Shown here one piece after another: positions 36,977 to 43,400 of a stretch of DNA of 64,000 nt (the first letter of the stretch is position 1; the number at the start of each line of letters is the position of its first letter). A model generated the notes under the pieces. It was not told the origin of the DNA, made no database searches, and saw only the letters and a list, made by a program, of their open reading frames with translations. Both the position numbers and the translations under genes were made by a program. The stretch comes from Nostoc sp. PCC 7524 (lineage in GTDB: Bacteria; Cyanobacteriota; Cyanobacteriia; Cyanobacteriales; Nostocaceae): the NCBI RefSeq assembly GCF_000316645.1, contig NC_019684.1, positions 4,748,001-4,812,000 of the forward strand. The letters are read 5' to 3'.

Positions 36977-37080
36977 TGATATATACGTGTCAAACTCTAT
37001 CTTTAGAGTATTATTTTAAACATAAAATTGCTTAAGTGAATACACGTAAAATATACAATACAGAATCTAAACTGATAATT

Positions 37081-37206
37081 TGTCAGGGGATACATTGCCA
37101 ATGTCAGGCGATACATTTGTTATGTTAGGGGATACATTGGCAATGTTAAGGGATACATTGCCAATGTAAGACGATACATTGCCAATGTAAGGCGATACAT
37201 TGCCAA
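37081..37206. repeat. Six tandem 21-bp repeats upstream of the helical-protein gene
   Basis: Six units of exactly 21 bp (37081, 37102, 37123, 37144, 37165, 37186), consensus TGTNAGGGGATACATTGCCAA, then a degenerate seventh that runs into a HIP1 octamer. Each unit contains the near-palindrome CATTGCCAATG. One plus-strand frame stays open across the array as a heptapeptide repeat but has no start codon. Confidence 0.85.
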
Positions 37207-37307
37207 TGTTAAGCGATCGCTCTTTGTTGGCTACTGATGCAATGCAATTGCAACTGATGCAAGTTATAGGAACACCAGAAAATAATGTATCGGAAATTGA
37301 CGGTTTG

Positions 37308-37398
37308 GTAGGGTGCGTCAGTATGAATAATTTCTGGGTATAGTTAGGTTCTATCGCACTGACGCACCTGACATTTGGGATATTTTTTATCTGGAAGT
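37308..37398. repeat. GGGTGCGTCAGT hairpin element, copy C
   Basis: Arms AGGGTGCGTCAGT / ACTGACGCACCT, core TGAATAATTTCTGG, tail ACATTTGGGATA followed by TTTTTTATCTGGAAGTC. This is an uninterrupted copy that shows where the insertion entered copy A. It lies just after the peroxiredoxin stop. Confidence 0.75.
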
Positions 37399-37407
37399 CA
37401 CTATCAG

Positions 37408-37965
37408 TTAAGAAGCTGCGGATTGTAACTGTTCCAGTCTTGCCAAAACTTCTGCACTGTGGACAGTTGGATTAACTTTCACAAAAGTTTCGCGCAAGAT
37501 GCCCTGGGGGTCGATGATAAAGGTATGGCGTGAGGATAAAAATCCCAGCCAAGAACCATAAGCTTTGCTGACAGCGCCAGTAGTATCAGCCAATAAAGGG
37601 AATTTTAATCCTTCAGAATCACAAAATTCCGCATGGGAATCTATATCATCAGCACTGACACCGACAATTTGCACATTTTTGTCGAGGTATTTCGGTAAAT
37701 CTTGCTGAAAACGACGGGCTTCAATGGTGCAACCAGCAGTAAAGTCTTTGGGATAAAAGTACAGAACTACCCATTTACCACGCAAGTCAGAGAGAGCAAT
37801 TTGTCCATCACCTGTATTGGTAGGCAGAGTAAAATCTGGTGCAGGTTGATTAATTGCAGGAAGTTTGCCCCCAAGTGCATCAGCAGCAGGGGCAAAATTT
37901 AACCAACTGATGACAGCAAAACAACTGACAAATAAGATATGCAGAAAATTGCGGCGGGAAATCAT
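37408..37965 (-). CDS. PrxQ/BCP-type peroxiredoxin with export signal
   Basis: 185 residues. A twin-arginine-like start SRRNFLHILFVSCFAVISW and cleavage near AADA suggest export to the lumen or periplasm. The peroxiredoxin fold follows with YFYPKDFTAGCT; the Cys in AGCT is the peroxidatic residue. In most PrxQ proteins the resolving Cys is five residues later, but here that position is Arg (CTIEARRF). The only other mature Cys is in EFCDSEG, so it may resolve via another Cys or act as a 1-Cys enzyme. It reduces H2O2 and organic peroxides. Confidence 0.88.
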   Translation of the reverse strand: MISRRNFLHILFVSCFAVISWLNFAPAADALGGKLPAINQPAPDFTLPTNTGDGQIALSDLRGKWVVLYFYPKDFTAGCTIEARRFQQDLPKYLDKNVQIVGVSADDIDSHAEFCDSEGLKFPLLADTTGAVSKAYGSWLGFLSSRHTFIIDPQGILRETFVKVNPTVHSAEVLARLEQLQSAAS

Positions 37966-38023
37966 GATGTAGGCAAGAATAACAACTTTACATAAGTTTA
38001 CAATTCTTAGCTACTGAAAGTTA

Positions 38024-38104
38024 GTAGGCTGCGTCAGATATGAATAATTTTTTGATACAGCTAAGTTTTCTCGCACTGACGCACCCTACATTTTGGATAT
38101 GTTT
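38024..38104. repeat. GGGTGCGTCAGT hairpin element, copy D
   Basis: Arms AGGCTGCGTCAGA / ACTGACGCACCCT, core TGAATAATTTTTTG, tail ACATTTTGGATAT. It ends at the stop codon of the sipA-like gene. Confidence 0.7.
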
Positions 38105-38368
38105 TTATTCGATATCCTTGTGTGTCTCTGGTTCCTCAGTAGCTGGAGGCTGATCTACACTTTCAAGGTATTGACTATCTAAAAGAAAAGCTCCTTTCTC
38201 AAAGCGGATACCCCAATATCCACCGGGACGACGATCTAGGACTATGCCTTGATCACCCACTTGAATGATATCCGGGGGGCGTAACATGGGCATGGGGTCT
38301 GCGGTTTTGATGTAGGGCGGTAATGCTACAACCCTGACTTTACTACCAATGGTAAATTCTTCAGACAT
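38105..38368 (-). CDS. sipA: SipA-like regulator (DUF3148)
   Basis: 87 residues. The core KVRVVALPPYIKTADPMPMLRPP and the RRPGGYWGIRF segment match SipA, a small SH3-like protein that binds and stimulates the sensor kinase NblS/Hik33 controlling high-light and nutrient-stress responses. The C-terminal 20 residues are acidic and variable. It stands alone on the minus strand; the kinase gene is not in the window. Confidence 0.8.
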   Translation of the reverse strand: MSEEFTIGSKVRVVALPPYIKTADPMPMLRPPDIIQVGDQGIVLDRRPGGYWGIRFEKGAFLLDSQYLESVDQPPATEEPETHKDIE

Positions 38369-38523
38369 ACTAAAAAATGAAAAGAGCTATGAGTTTTGAT
38401 CAACTCATAACTCATAGCTCTCAACTTTACTAGAGGCGTGAGTGAATATTCTGTTGTGTTGGGAAGGAGATAAAGGAAAAGGGTAGCATTTTTACCCTTT
38501 CCCTGTCTTCTGCAAGAAGTCTA

Positions 38524-39048
38524 TTAACTTGGGGCTATGGAAAATAATTTTTGTACTTCATTTAAGGGTAAGTGCCAAAGTAATTCCGGTTGCCAAGTGT
38601 CTGGATCAAACTGAGACTGACAGCCACGTTGGTAGGCTTGCCATAATCTGTCCCAACTAAATTGTTGGCGATAATTGAGATTTCTATGGATGACTCGCAA
38701 CAGTCCTAGCGTCAGCATCATATTAAACAGGTGAAACTTAGCCCCTAATAAAAATGCTTGTACTTCAGCTTCATTAATAGGATCTGTACCGTAACCTGTG
38801 AGGACATGAACGCCATCATGGAGTTGTTTCCGTCGGGTGCCAGTGGTGAAAGGTTTGATGTGATTGACATCGAGGAAATCAGCCCAAGTTCTGCCAAAAG
38901 TGCCTAGAGGGAGCGATCGCAATTTCTCTATTGCCACGATTGCTGGCACATTTTCACCCCTAGCGGCGGTGATGTCATCTATTAAGTCTAAAAATTGTTG
39001 TAGGCGAGGGGTAGGCTGAGAGTCAGCAGCAAATGGTTGCATGATCAT
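38524..39048 (-). CDS. Coq4-family protein
   Basis: 174 residues. HDGVHVLTGYG (about residues 77-87) matches the Coq4 H-D-x-x-H-x-x-x-G zinc or ligand motif, and the downstream FNMMLTLGLLRV helix fits the family's membrane-facing helix. Coq4 proteins support ubiquinone synthesis in eukaryotes and proteobacteria. Cyanobacteria make plastoquinone, so the role here may be quinone-related or different. The ATG directly follows the TAA of the upstream Spy-like gene, and a second ATG two codons later is possible. Confidence 0.7.
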   Translation of the reverse strand: MIMQPFAADSQPTPRLQQFLDLIDDITAARGENVPAIVAIEKLRSLPLGTFGRTWADFLDVNHIKPFTTGTRRKQLHDGVHVLTGYGTDPINEAEVQAFLLGAKFHLFNMMLTLGLLRVIHRNLNYRQQFSWDRLWQAYQRGCQSQFDPDTWQPELLWHLPLNEVQKLFSIAPS

Positions 39049-39546
39049 TTAGCGATTATTATTACGTTGCTGCCAACGCTGACGACGATTGGCTTTGAGT
39101 TCTTGTAGTTTGGCTTGCTGTTCAGGAGTCAAAACTGCTTGCATTTGTTTTTGAGATTCTTCCCGAATGGCGCGCATTCTGGCTTTTTGGTCATCAGTTA
39201 AATTCAAGTCAGCTAACTTCATACCAGGACGTTTACCTGCTTGGGGGCGATCGCCTGGTTGACGCTGCGCTCGGCGTGCTTGACGTTCTTGACGAGCAGC
39301 TTCTAGTTTGGCTTTTTGTTCTGGGGTGAAAACTGCTTCCATTTGAGTGCGGGTGTTGCGCTGAATTTCTTGAATTCTGGCTTTTTGATCTGCTGTTAAT
39401 TCCAAAGCTGCCCAAGGGCCTTTTTTAGCAGCTTGTGCAACTTGAAATCGGGAATTAGAGAAGGTTTGTGCTTGTACAGCCAAGGGAGTTGCGGTTAAAG
39501 TCAGAGCGATCGCGCCAGCTAACAGGGATAATGATTTGAGTTGCAT
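39049..39546 (-). CDS. Spy/CpxP-like periplasmic LTxxQ protein
   Basis: 165 residues from the ATG at 39546, which has a GAGG ribosome-binding site and starts a clean signal peptide ending VQAQ; a TTG start 36 nt upstream would bury it. Two copies of an LTADQK / LTDDQK...TPEQ unit (about residues 45-85 and 105-150) are the LTxxQ motifs of Spy/CpxP envelope chaperones. The C-terminus is Arg/Asn-rich. It is divergent from a two-component system with a 16-bp dyad between them, so it may be its target. The next gene starts directly at its stop. Confidence 0.8.
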   Translation of the reverse strand: MQLKSLSLLAGAIALTLTATPLAVQAQTFSNSRFQVAQAAKKGPWAALELTADQKARIQEIQRNTRTQMEAVFTPEQKAKLEAARQERQARRAQRQPGDRPQAGKRPGMKLADLNLTDDQKARMRAIREESQKQMQAVLTPEQQAKLQELKANRRQRWQQRNNNR

Positions 39547-39637
39547 TGATGACCTCGTGTTGTTTTCTTGTTGAGTCTGCAACTATCTTATGAACTAACA
39601 TTCCTAACTAACATGAGGAGAAAGTCACGAATACACC

Positions 39638-39653
39638 CATGACTAAAGTCATG
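39638..39653. promoter_or_regulatory. CATGACT-N2-AGTCATG dyad, Spy/two-component promoter
   Basis: Perfect 16-bp inverted repeat, 91 bp upstream of the Spy-like start and 87 bp upstream of the kinase start. A short dyad with a 2-bp centre suits a NarL/LuxR-type response regulator dimer, such as the one encoded next door. Confidence 0.55.
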
Positions 39654-39740
39654 CTTGAATTATGATTTAGGTTACTGGTAAGACTTACAACAATAGACTA
39701 GATATAGAAAAATCAGTTTGTTAATTTTAAACTTGTTATT

Positions 39741-40949
39741 ATGGGTCGTCCTATTCAAATCAATAATCATCCGTTCCGCTTCCTGCTTTATTTGGAATGG
39801 ATACTACTAGCAATTTCTATCATTACATCTGTATGGCCACATTCTTCGCCAAGGTTTGCTAACAGATTTCCCGAACTGACAATTTTAAATCTGACTATTT
39901 TTGGCTTAATGGGCTTAAGATTGCCTACAGGTAATCAACTAACTAAAATTATCTATACAGCTTGTGGAATTAGTTTAATATTTATCACTGGTTTATTTGG
40001 TAGTCGGGCTGATCGGTTGTTTCCATTTCTCTACATAATTATTGTCATTCGTAGTTGTTTAATCTTTCAGTTACCTGGACGTTTATCAGTTACGTTTATC
40101 TCTTTTACTTTGTTTTTATTATCTCTCATCTATCGGATGCCTCGTTATCCATTGCCACTGCCAGCGCAAGAAAGATTCCGATTTTTTACTTTTAATTTAG
40201 CTTTAGTATTTGGTTTAAGTTTAGTATTTGTTTTACTATTAATGAATACTGTATTATCTGAGCGTCAGAGCCGAGAAGAATTAGCTGTTGCCAATGAAAA
40301 ACTCAGACAGTATGCTTTACGAATTGAAAATCAAGCCACATTAGAAGAACGCAATCGCATCGCCCGTGAAATTCATGATTCTTTGGGGCATTCTTTGACT
40401 GCTTTAAATCTGCAATTAGAAACTGCTTTAAAACTTTATCAAGCTAATCCCGATAAAGCTCAGAGTTTTTTAGCTAGAGCTAAGGAGTTGGGTTCTAAAG
40501 CTTTACAAGATGTGAGACAGTCAGTTTCTACTATGCGATCGCATCCATTACAAGAACAATCTTTAGCACAGGCTATTGATAACTTAGCGGAAGACTTTCA
40601 ACGTTCTAGTAATATGATATTACATCGTCATATTAATCTTGAATATCCCTTATCAACTGAAGTTAATACTGCACTTTACCGAATTATTCAAGAATCATTA
40701 ACAAATATTTCTAAGCACGCCAGAGCTACAGAGGTGAATCTGGAAATTTCTATTAACCGAGGCAGTTTACATCTGATAATTCAGGATAATGGCAGAGGAT
40801 TTGATATCCAGCAAAATACTACAGGGTTTGGTTTACAAAGTATGCGCGATCGCACTTTAGCTTTGGGAGGTAAGTTTACCATTAATAGTGCGTTTGGTTG
40901 TGGTTGTCAAATTACAGTCGATATCCCTTTAGGTAGATTAATTTCATGA
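39741..40949 (+). CDS. NarL-type membrane sensor histidine kinase
   Basis: 402 residues. The N-terminal about 165 residues contain five or six hydrophobic helices with almost no extracytoplasmic loop, so it probably senses within or close to the membrane. The phosphorylation site is His212 in REIHDSLGHSL (HisKA_3 dimerisation domain), and the ATPase domain shows DNGRGFD and GFGLQSM. It is followed by its response regulator with a 4-nt ATGA overlap. This DesK/LiaS-like layout often reports envelope or membrane stress, which fits the divergent Spy-like gene. Confidence 0.93.
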   Translation: MGRPIQINNHPFRFLLYLEWILLAISIITSVWPHSSPRFANRFPELTILNLTIFGLMGLRLPTGNQLTKIIYTACGISLIFITGLFGSRADRLFPFLYIIIVIRSCLIFQLPGRLSVTFISFTLFLLSLIYRMPRYPLPLPAQERFRFFTFNLALVFGLSLVFVLLLMNTVLSERQSREELAVANEKLRQYALRIENQATLEERNRIAREIHDSLGHSLTALNLQLETALKLYQANPDKAQSFLARAKELGSKALQDVRQSVSTMRSHPLQEQSLAQAIDNLAEDFQRSSNMILHRHINLEYPLSTEVNTALYRIIQESLTNISKHARATEVNLEISINRGSLHLIIQDNGRGFDIQQNTTGFGLQSMRDRTLALGGKFTINSAFGCGCQITVDIPLGRLIS

Positions 40950-41605
40950 TTACAGTTTTATTAGTAGATGACCAAAGTTTAATTCGTCAAGGCTTAAAAG
41001 CTTTATTAGAACTAGAACCAGATTTAGAAATTATCGGTGAAGCAGAAAATGGTCAAATGGCGCTGGAACTCATTGCTCAATTATCACCTGATGTAGTGCT
41101 AATGGATATTAGAATGCCGATTATGGATGGAGTTGCAGCCACCAAAGAAATTCAAAAAAGTTTCTCTTGGGTGAAAGTCTTAGTTCTCACAACCTTTGAT
41201 GATGATGAATATGTGAAAGCTGCTGTACAACATGGAGCAATGGGTTATTTACTCAAAGATACACCTTCGGAAGAATTGGCTGTTGCTATTCGTGCAGTTC
41301 AGAAAGGATATACGCAATTAGGTCCAGGAATAGTCAAAAAACTTTTGACACAATTTCAGAATATGCCACCCCAAACATCACCTGTACCGCCTGCTTTAGC
41401 TGAACTTACTCCTAGAGAAAAAGAAGTTTTACAATTGATTGCTTCAGGTGCTAGTAATCGAGAAATTTCCCAAAAACTATACATTTCTGAAGGGACAGTA
41501 AAAAATCATGTAACTAATATTTTAAATCGCTTGAGTTTGCGCGATCGCACCCAAGCTGCTATTGTTGCCAATACTTATTTATCTTATTTGAATGAATCAA
41601 CTTAA
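40946..41605 (+). CDS. NarL/LuxR-family response regulator
   Basis: 219 residues. The receiver domain has Asp54 in VLMDIRMP, with DD near residue 9 and the Lys in YLLKDT. The C-terminal LuxR helix-turn-helix reads LTPREKEVLQLIASGASNREI...GTVKNHVTNIL. The start overlaps the kinase stop by 4 nt, giving translational coupling. It likely binds the CATGACT-N2-AGTCATG dyad upstream of the operon and activates or represses both directions (inference). Confidence 0.93.
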   Translation: MITVLLVDDQSLIRQGLKALLELEPDLEIIGEAENGQMALELIAQLSPDVVLMDIRMPIMDGVAATKEIQKSFSWVKVLVLTTFDDDEYVKAAVQHGAMGYLLKDTPSEELAVAIRAVQKGYTQLGPGIVKKLLTQFQNMPPQTSPVPPALAELTPREKEVLQLIASGASNREISQKLYISEGTVKNHVTNILNRLSLRDRTQAAIVANTYLSYLNEST

Positions 41606-41664
41606 TAACTTTCTACAGTTATGCTATCTCAGCCTATGATTTTTTACATTTGACTCTCTTGATT

Positions 41665-42090
41665 TTAAGTAAACAAACTCAAGCATTCCTGTCTCAAAAT
41701 GCCCTTAGTAACTTTGATGTTCCTGAATGATTTCGCAATTACTTCCTCACAAGAGATATTAATTTGTGACTGATTAATGGCAATTAAATCAGCAATTGAA
41801 GCACCATAGACAATTTCTGTAATTCCACTCCAAACGCAAGCCCCTGCACACATAGGACAAGGCTCACCAGTGGTATATATGCTATAACCTTCTAAAGACA
41901 AGTTTTGACGTTGAGCAGTTAAACGACGAATGACATTAATTTCTGCATGGGCAGACGGATCACAATCTCTATCAACAGTATTGTAAGCCGTTGCCACAAC
42001 TTGATTATCTTTAACAATTACTGCACCATAAGGTGCATCCCCCTTTTGAGCTTCTGTAATTGCTAGGTGCATAAAATATTCTTGGTTCAT
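41665..42090 (-). CDS. Nucleoside/guanine deaminase family protein
   Basis: 141 residues from the ATG at 42090, where the family's MNQEYFMHLAI start appears; the frame extends 14 hydrophobic codons further. Zinc-dependent deaminase motifs are SAHAEINVIRR and GEPCPMCAGACVW. It most resembles GuaD-type guanine deaminases and CMP/dCMP deaminase relatives rather than tRNA deaminase TadA, lacking the long TadA tail. It converts guanine to xanthine in purine salvage if GuaD-like; the substrate is inferred only. Confidence 0.85.
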   Translation of the reverse strand: MNQEYFMHLAITEAQKGDAPYGAVIVKDNQVVATAYNTVDRDCDPSAHAEINVIRRLTAQRQNLSLEGYSIYTTGEPCPMCAGACVWSGITEIVYGASIADLIAINQSQINISCEEVIAKSFRNIKVTKGILRQECLSLFT

Positions 42091-42145
42091 ATTAGTTTGA
42101 TAGTTCAGCAAGATAATCGGTAAAAATACCATATTTAGATGATTG

Positions 42146-42949
42146 ATGGGAAATATGTTACTGAGTAGAAAACAAACAGAATTTTACTTAACAGACCTAG
42201 AAACACCGATAGGTAGAGCAATTAACTTAACAATTGCCGCCTTAGTCTTATTATCATCAGGAATTTTTGTAGCGCAGACATACAACATACCTGATGATGT
42301 TCGGTTTCAGTTAGATTTAATCGATAAAATTATCTTGATAATTTTTGCTATAGAATATGCTCTGCGTTTATGGAGTGCAGAAAATAAACTAAATTATCTT
42401 TTAAGTTTTTATGCCATCATCGATTTAATGGCTATCTTGCCCTTCTTTATAGGGTTTGTAAATATTAGTTTTATTCGGTTACTCCGATGGTTTAGAATTT
42501 TACGTTTAATTAGATTTATAGACAAAAAAGTTTTCTTTGGCAGTCTTAGTACAGAGGGTAGTATAGTTTTTATTCGCATATTATTCACATTATTTGCGAT
42601 TATCTTTGTTTATTCTGGCTTGATTTATCAAGTAGAACATCCTGTAAATGCCCAAGTTTATAGAACTTTTTTAGATGCTTTCTATTTCTCAGTCGTCACA
42701 ATGACAACGGTGGGATTTGGTGATGTCACACCGATTTCGGAATTAGGGCGATTGTTGACAGTCTTAATGATTTTGACTGGAGTTACTCTGATTCCTTGGC
42801 AAGTGGGAGATTTAATCAAAGGTTTGGTGAAAACTGCTAATCAAGTAGAAATAGTTTGTTTAGGTTGTGGTTTAGCATTTCATGATCAGGATGCTGAGTT
42901 TTGTAAACGGTGCGGTGCTAAGTTACCCAAAAACAGAGTTGATGAATAG
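42146..42949 (+). CDS. Voltage-gated-type potassium channel with zinc-ribbon tail
   Basis: 267 residues with six transmembrane segments. The S4-like helix has regularly spaced arginines (RLLRWFRILRLIRFI, about residues 110-125), the pore filter is TTVGFGD (187-193) and S6 follows. After S6 comes a short soluble tail with C-x2-C twice (CLGCG, CKRCG), a zinc-ribbon. Such tailed Kv-like channels exist in bacteria, but the ribbon's role is unknown; it might anchor or sense metal or redox. It is divergent from the deaminase gene. Confidence 0.88.
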   Translation: MGNMLLSRKQTEFYLTDLETPIGRAINLTIAALVLLSSGIFVAQTYNIPDDVRFQLDLIDKIILIIFAIEYALRLWSAENKLNYLLSFYAIIDLMAILPFFIGFVNISFIRLLRWFRILRLIRFIDKKVFFGSLSTEGSIVFIRILFTLFAIIFVYSGLIYQVEHPVNAQVYRTFLDAFYFSVVTMTTVGFGDVTPISELGRLLTVLMILTGVTLIPWQVGDLIKGLVKTANQVEIVCLGCGLAFHDQDAEFCKRCGAKLPKNRVDE

Positions 42950-43033
42950 GCAAATATCAACCATAGGGAGGAAGCCTTTACCACTACACAAATCACACTG
43001 GTAATTACAAGAGCTGCTTCGGGGGTAAAAATC

Positions 43034-43273
43034 ATGGTAAAACAATCTAACCCTGCCCTCCACGAAGAACCTCGTCACCTACCAGCTCCGATTATTCCTC
43101 TCAAACAAGAGGAATCTTTGCTTGATTGGTTGCACAGTACGGGTAGATTAGTGTCTTACCCATCTGTTGACTTCTATTACGAAGACGAGGGAGAAGAAGA
43201 GGAAGAATACGTGGCAGATATGGTAGATGAATTTGACTTTCCAGCAGAAGAAGTAGAGGATTTAGAAGAGTAA
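43034..43273 (+). CDS. Small acidic DUF3134-type protein
   Basis: 79 residues. HLPAPIIPLKQEESLLDWLHSTGRLVS (residues 18-44) is followed by a run of Asp/Glu (about residues 50-79). The pattern fits the cyanobacterial DUF3134 family of unknown function. A terminator hairpin closes the gene 8 bp after its stop. The acidic tail suggests binding to a basic partner. Confidence 0.75.
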   Translation: MVKQSNPALHEEPRHLPAPIIPLKQEESLLDWLHSTGRLVSYPSVDFYYEDEGEEEEEYVADMVDEFDFPAEEVEDLEE

Positions 43274-43280
43274 TTTTACT

Positions 43281-43307
43281 CACCGACAGGATTAAATCCT
43301 GTTGGTG
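43281..43307 (+). terminator. Terminator after the acidic protein gene
   Basis: An 11-bp stem (CACCGACAGGA / TCCTGTTGGTG, one G-T pair) with a 5-nt TTAAA loop, followed by a moderately T-rich run (ATTTTAAAGATTTTT). Confidence 0.65.
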
Positions 43308-43400
43308 GGTATTTTAAAGATTTTTATATTTGAAAATTGAGAAAATTGACAGCTACAAAATCCCGGTGTCTCAAAAATATCGGGATAATTATGACCAAAA

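Noticed and set aside
37081..37206. CRISPR-like appearance of the 21-bp array
   Set aside because: Units are directly adjacent with no unique spacers, and no cas genes are near.
37082..37237. Heptapeptide-repeat protein across the 21-bp array
   Set aside because: A stop precedes the array in that frame and there is no ATG, GTG or TTG with a ribosome-binding site in it.
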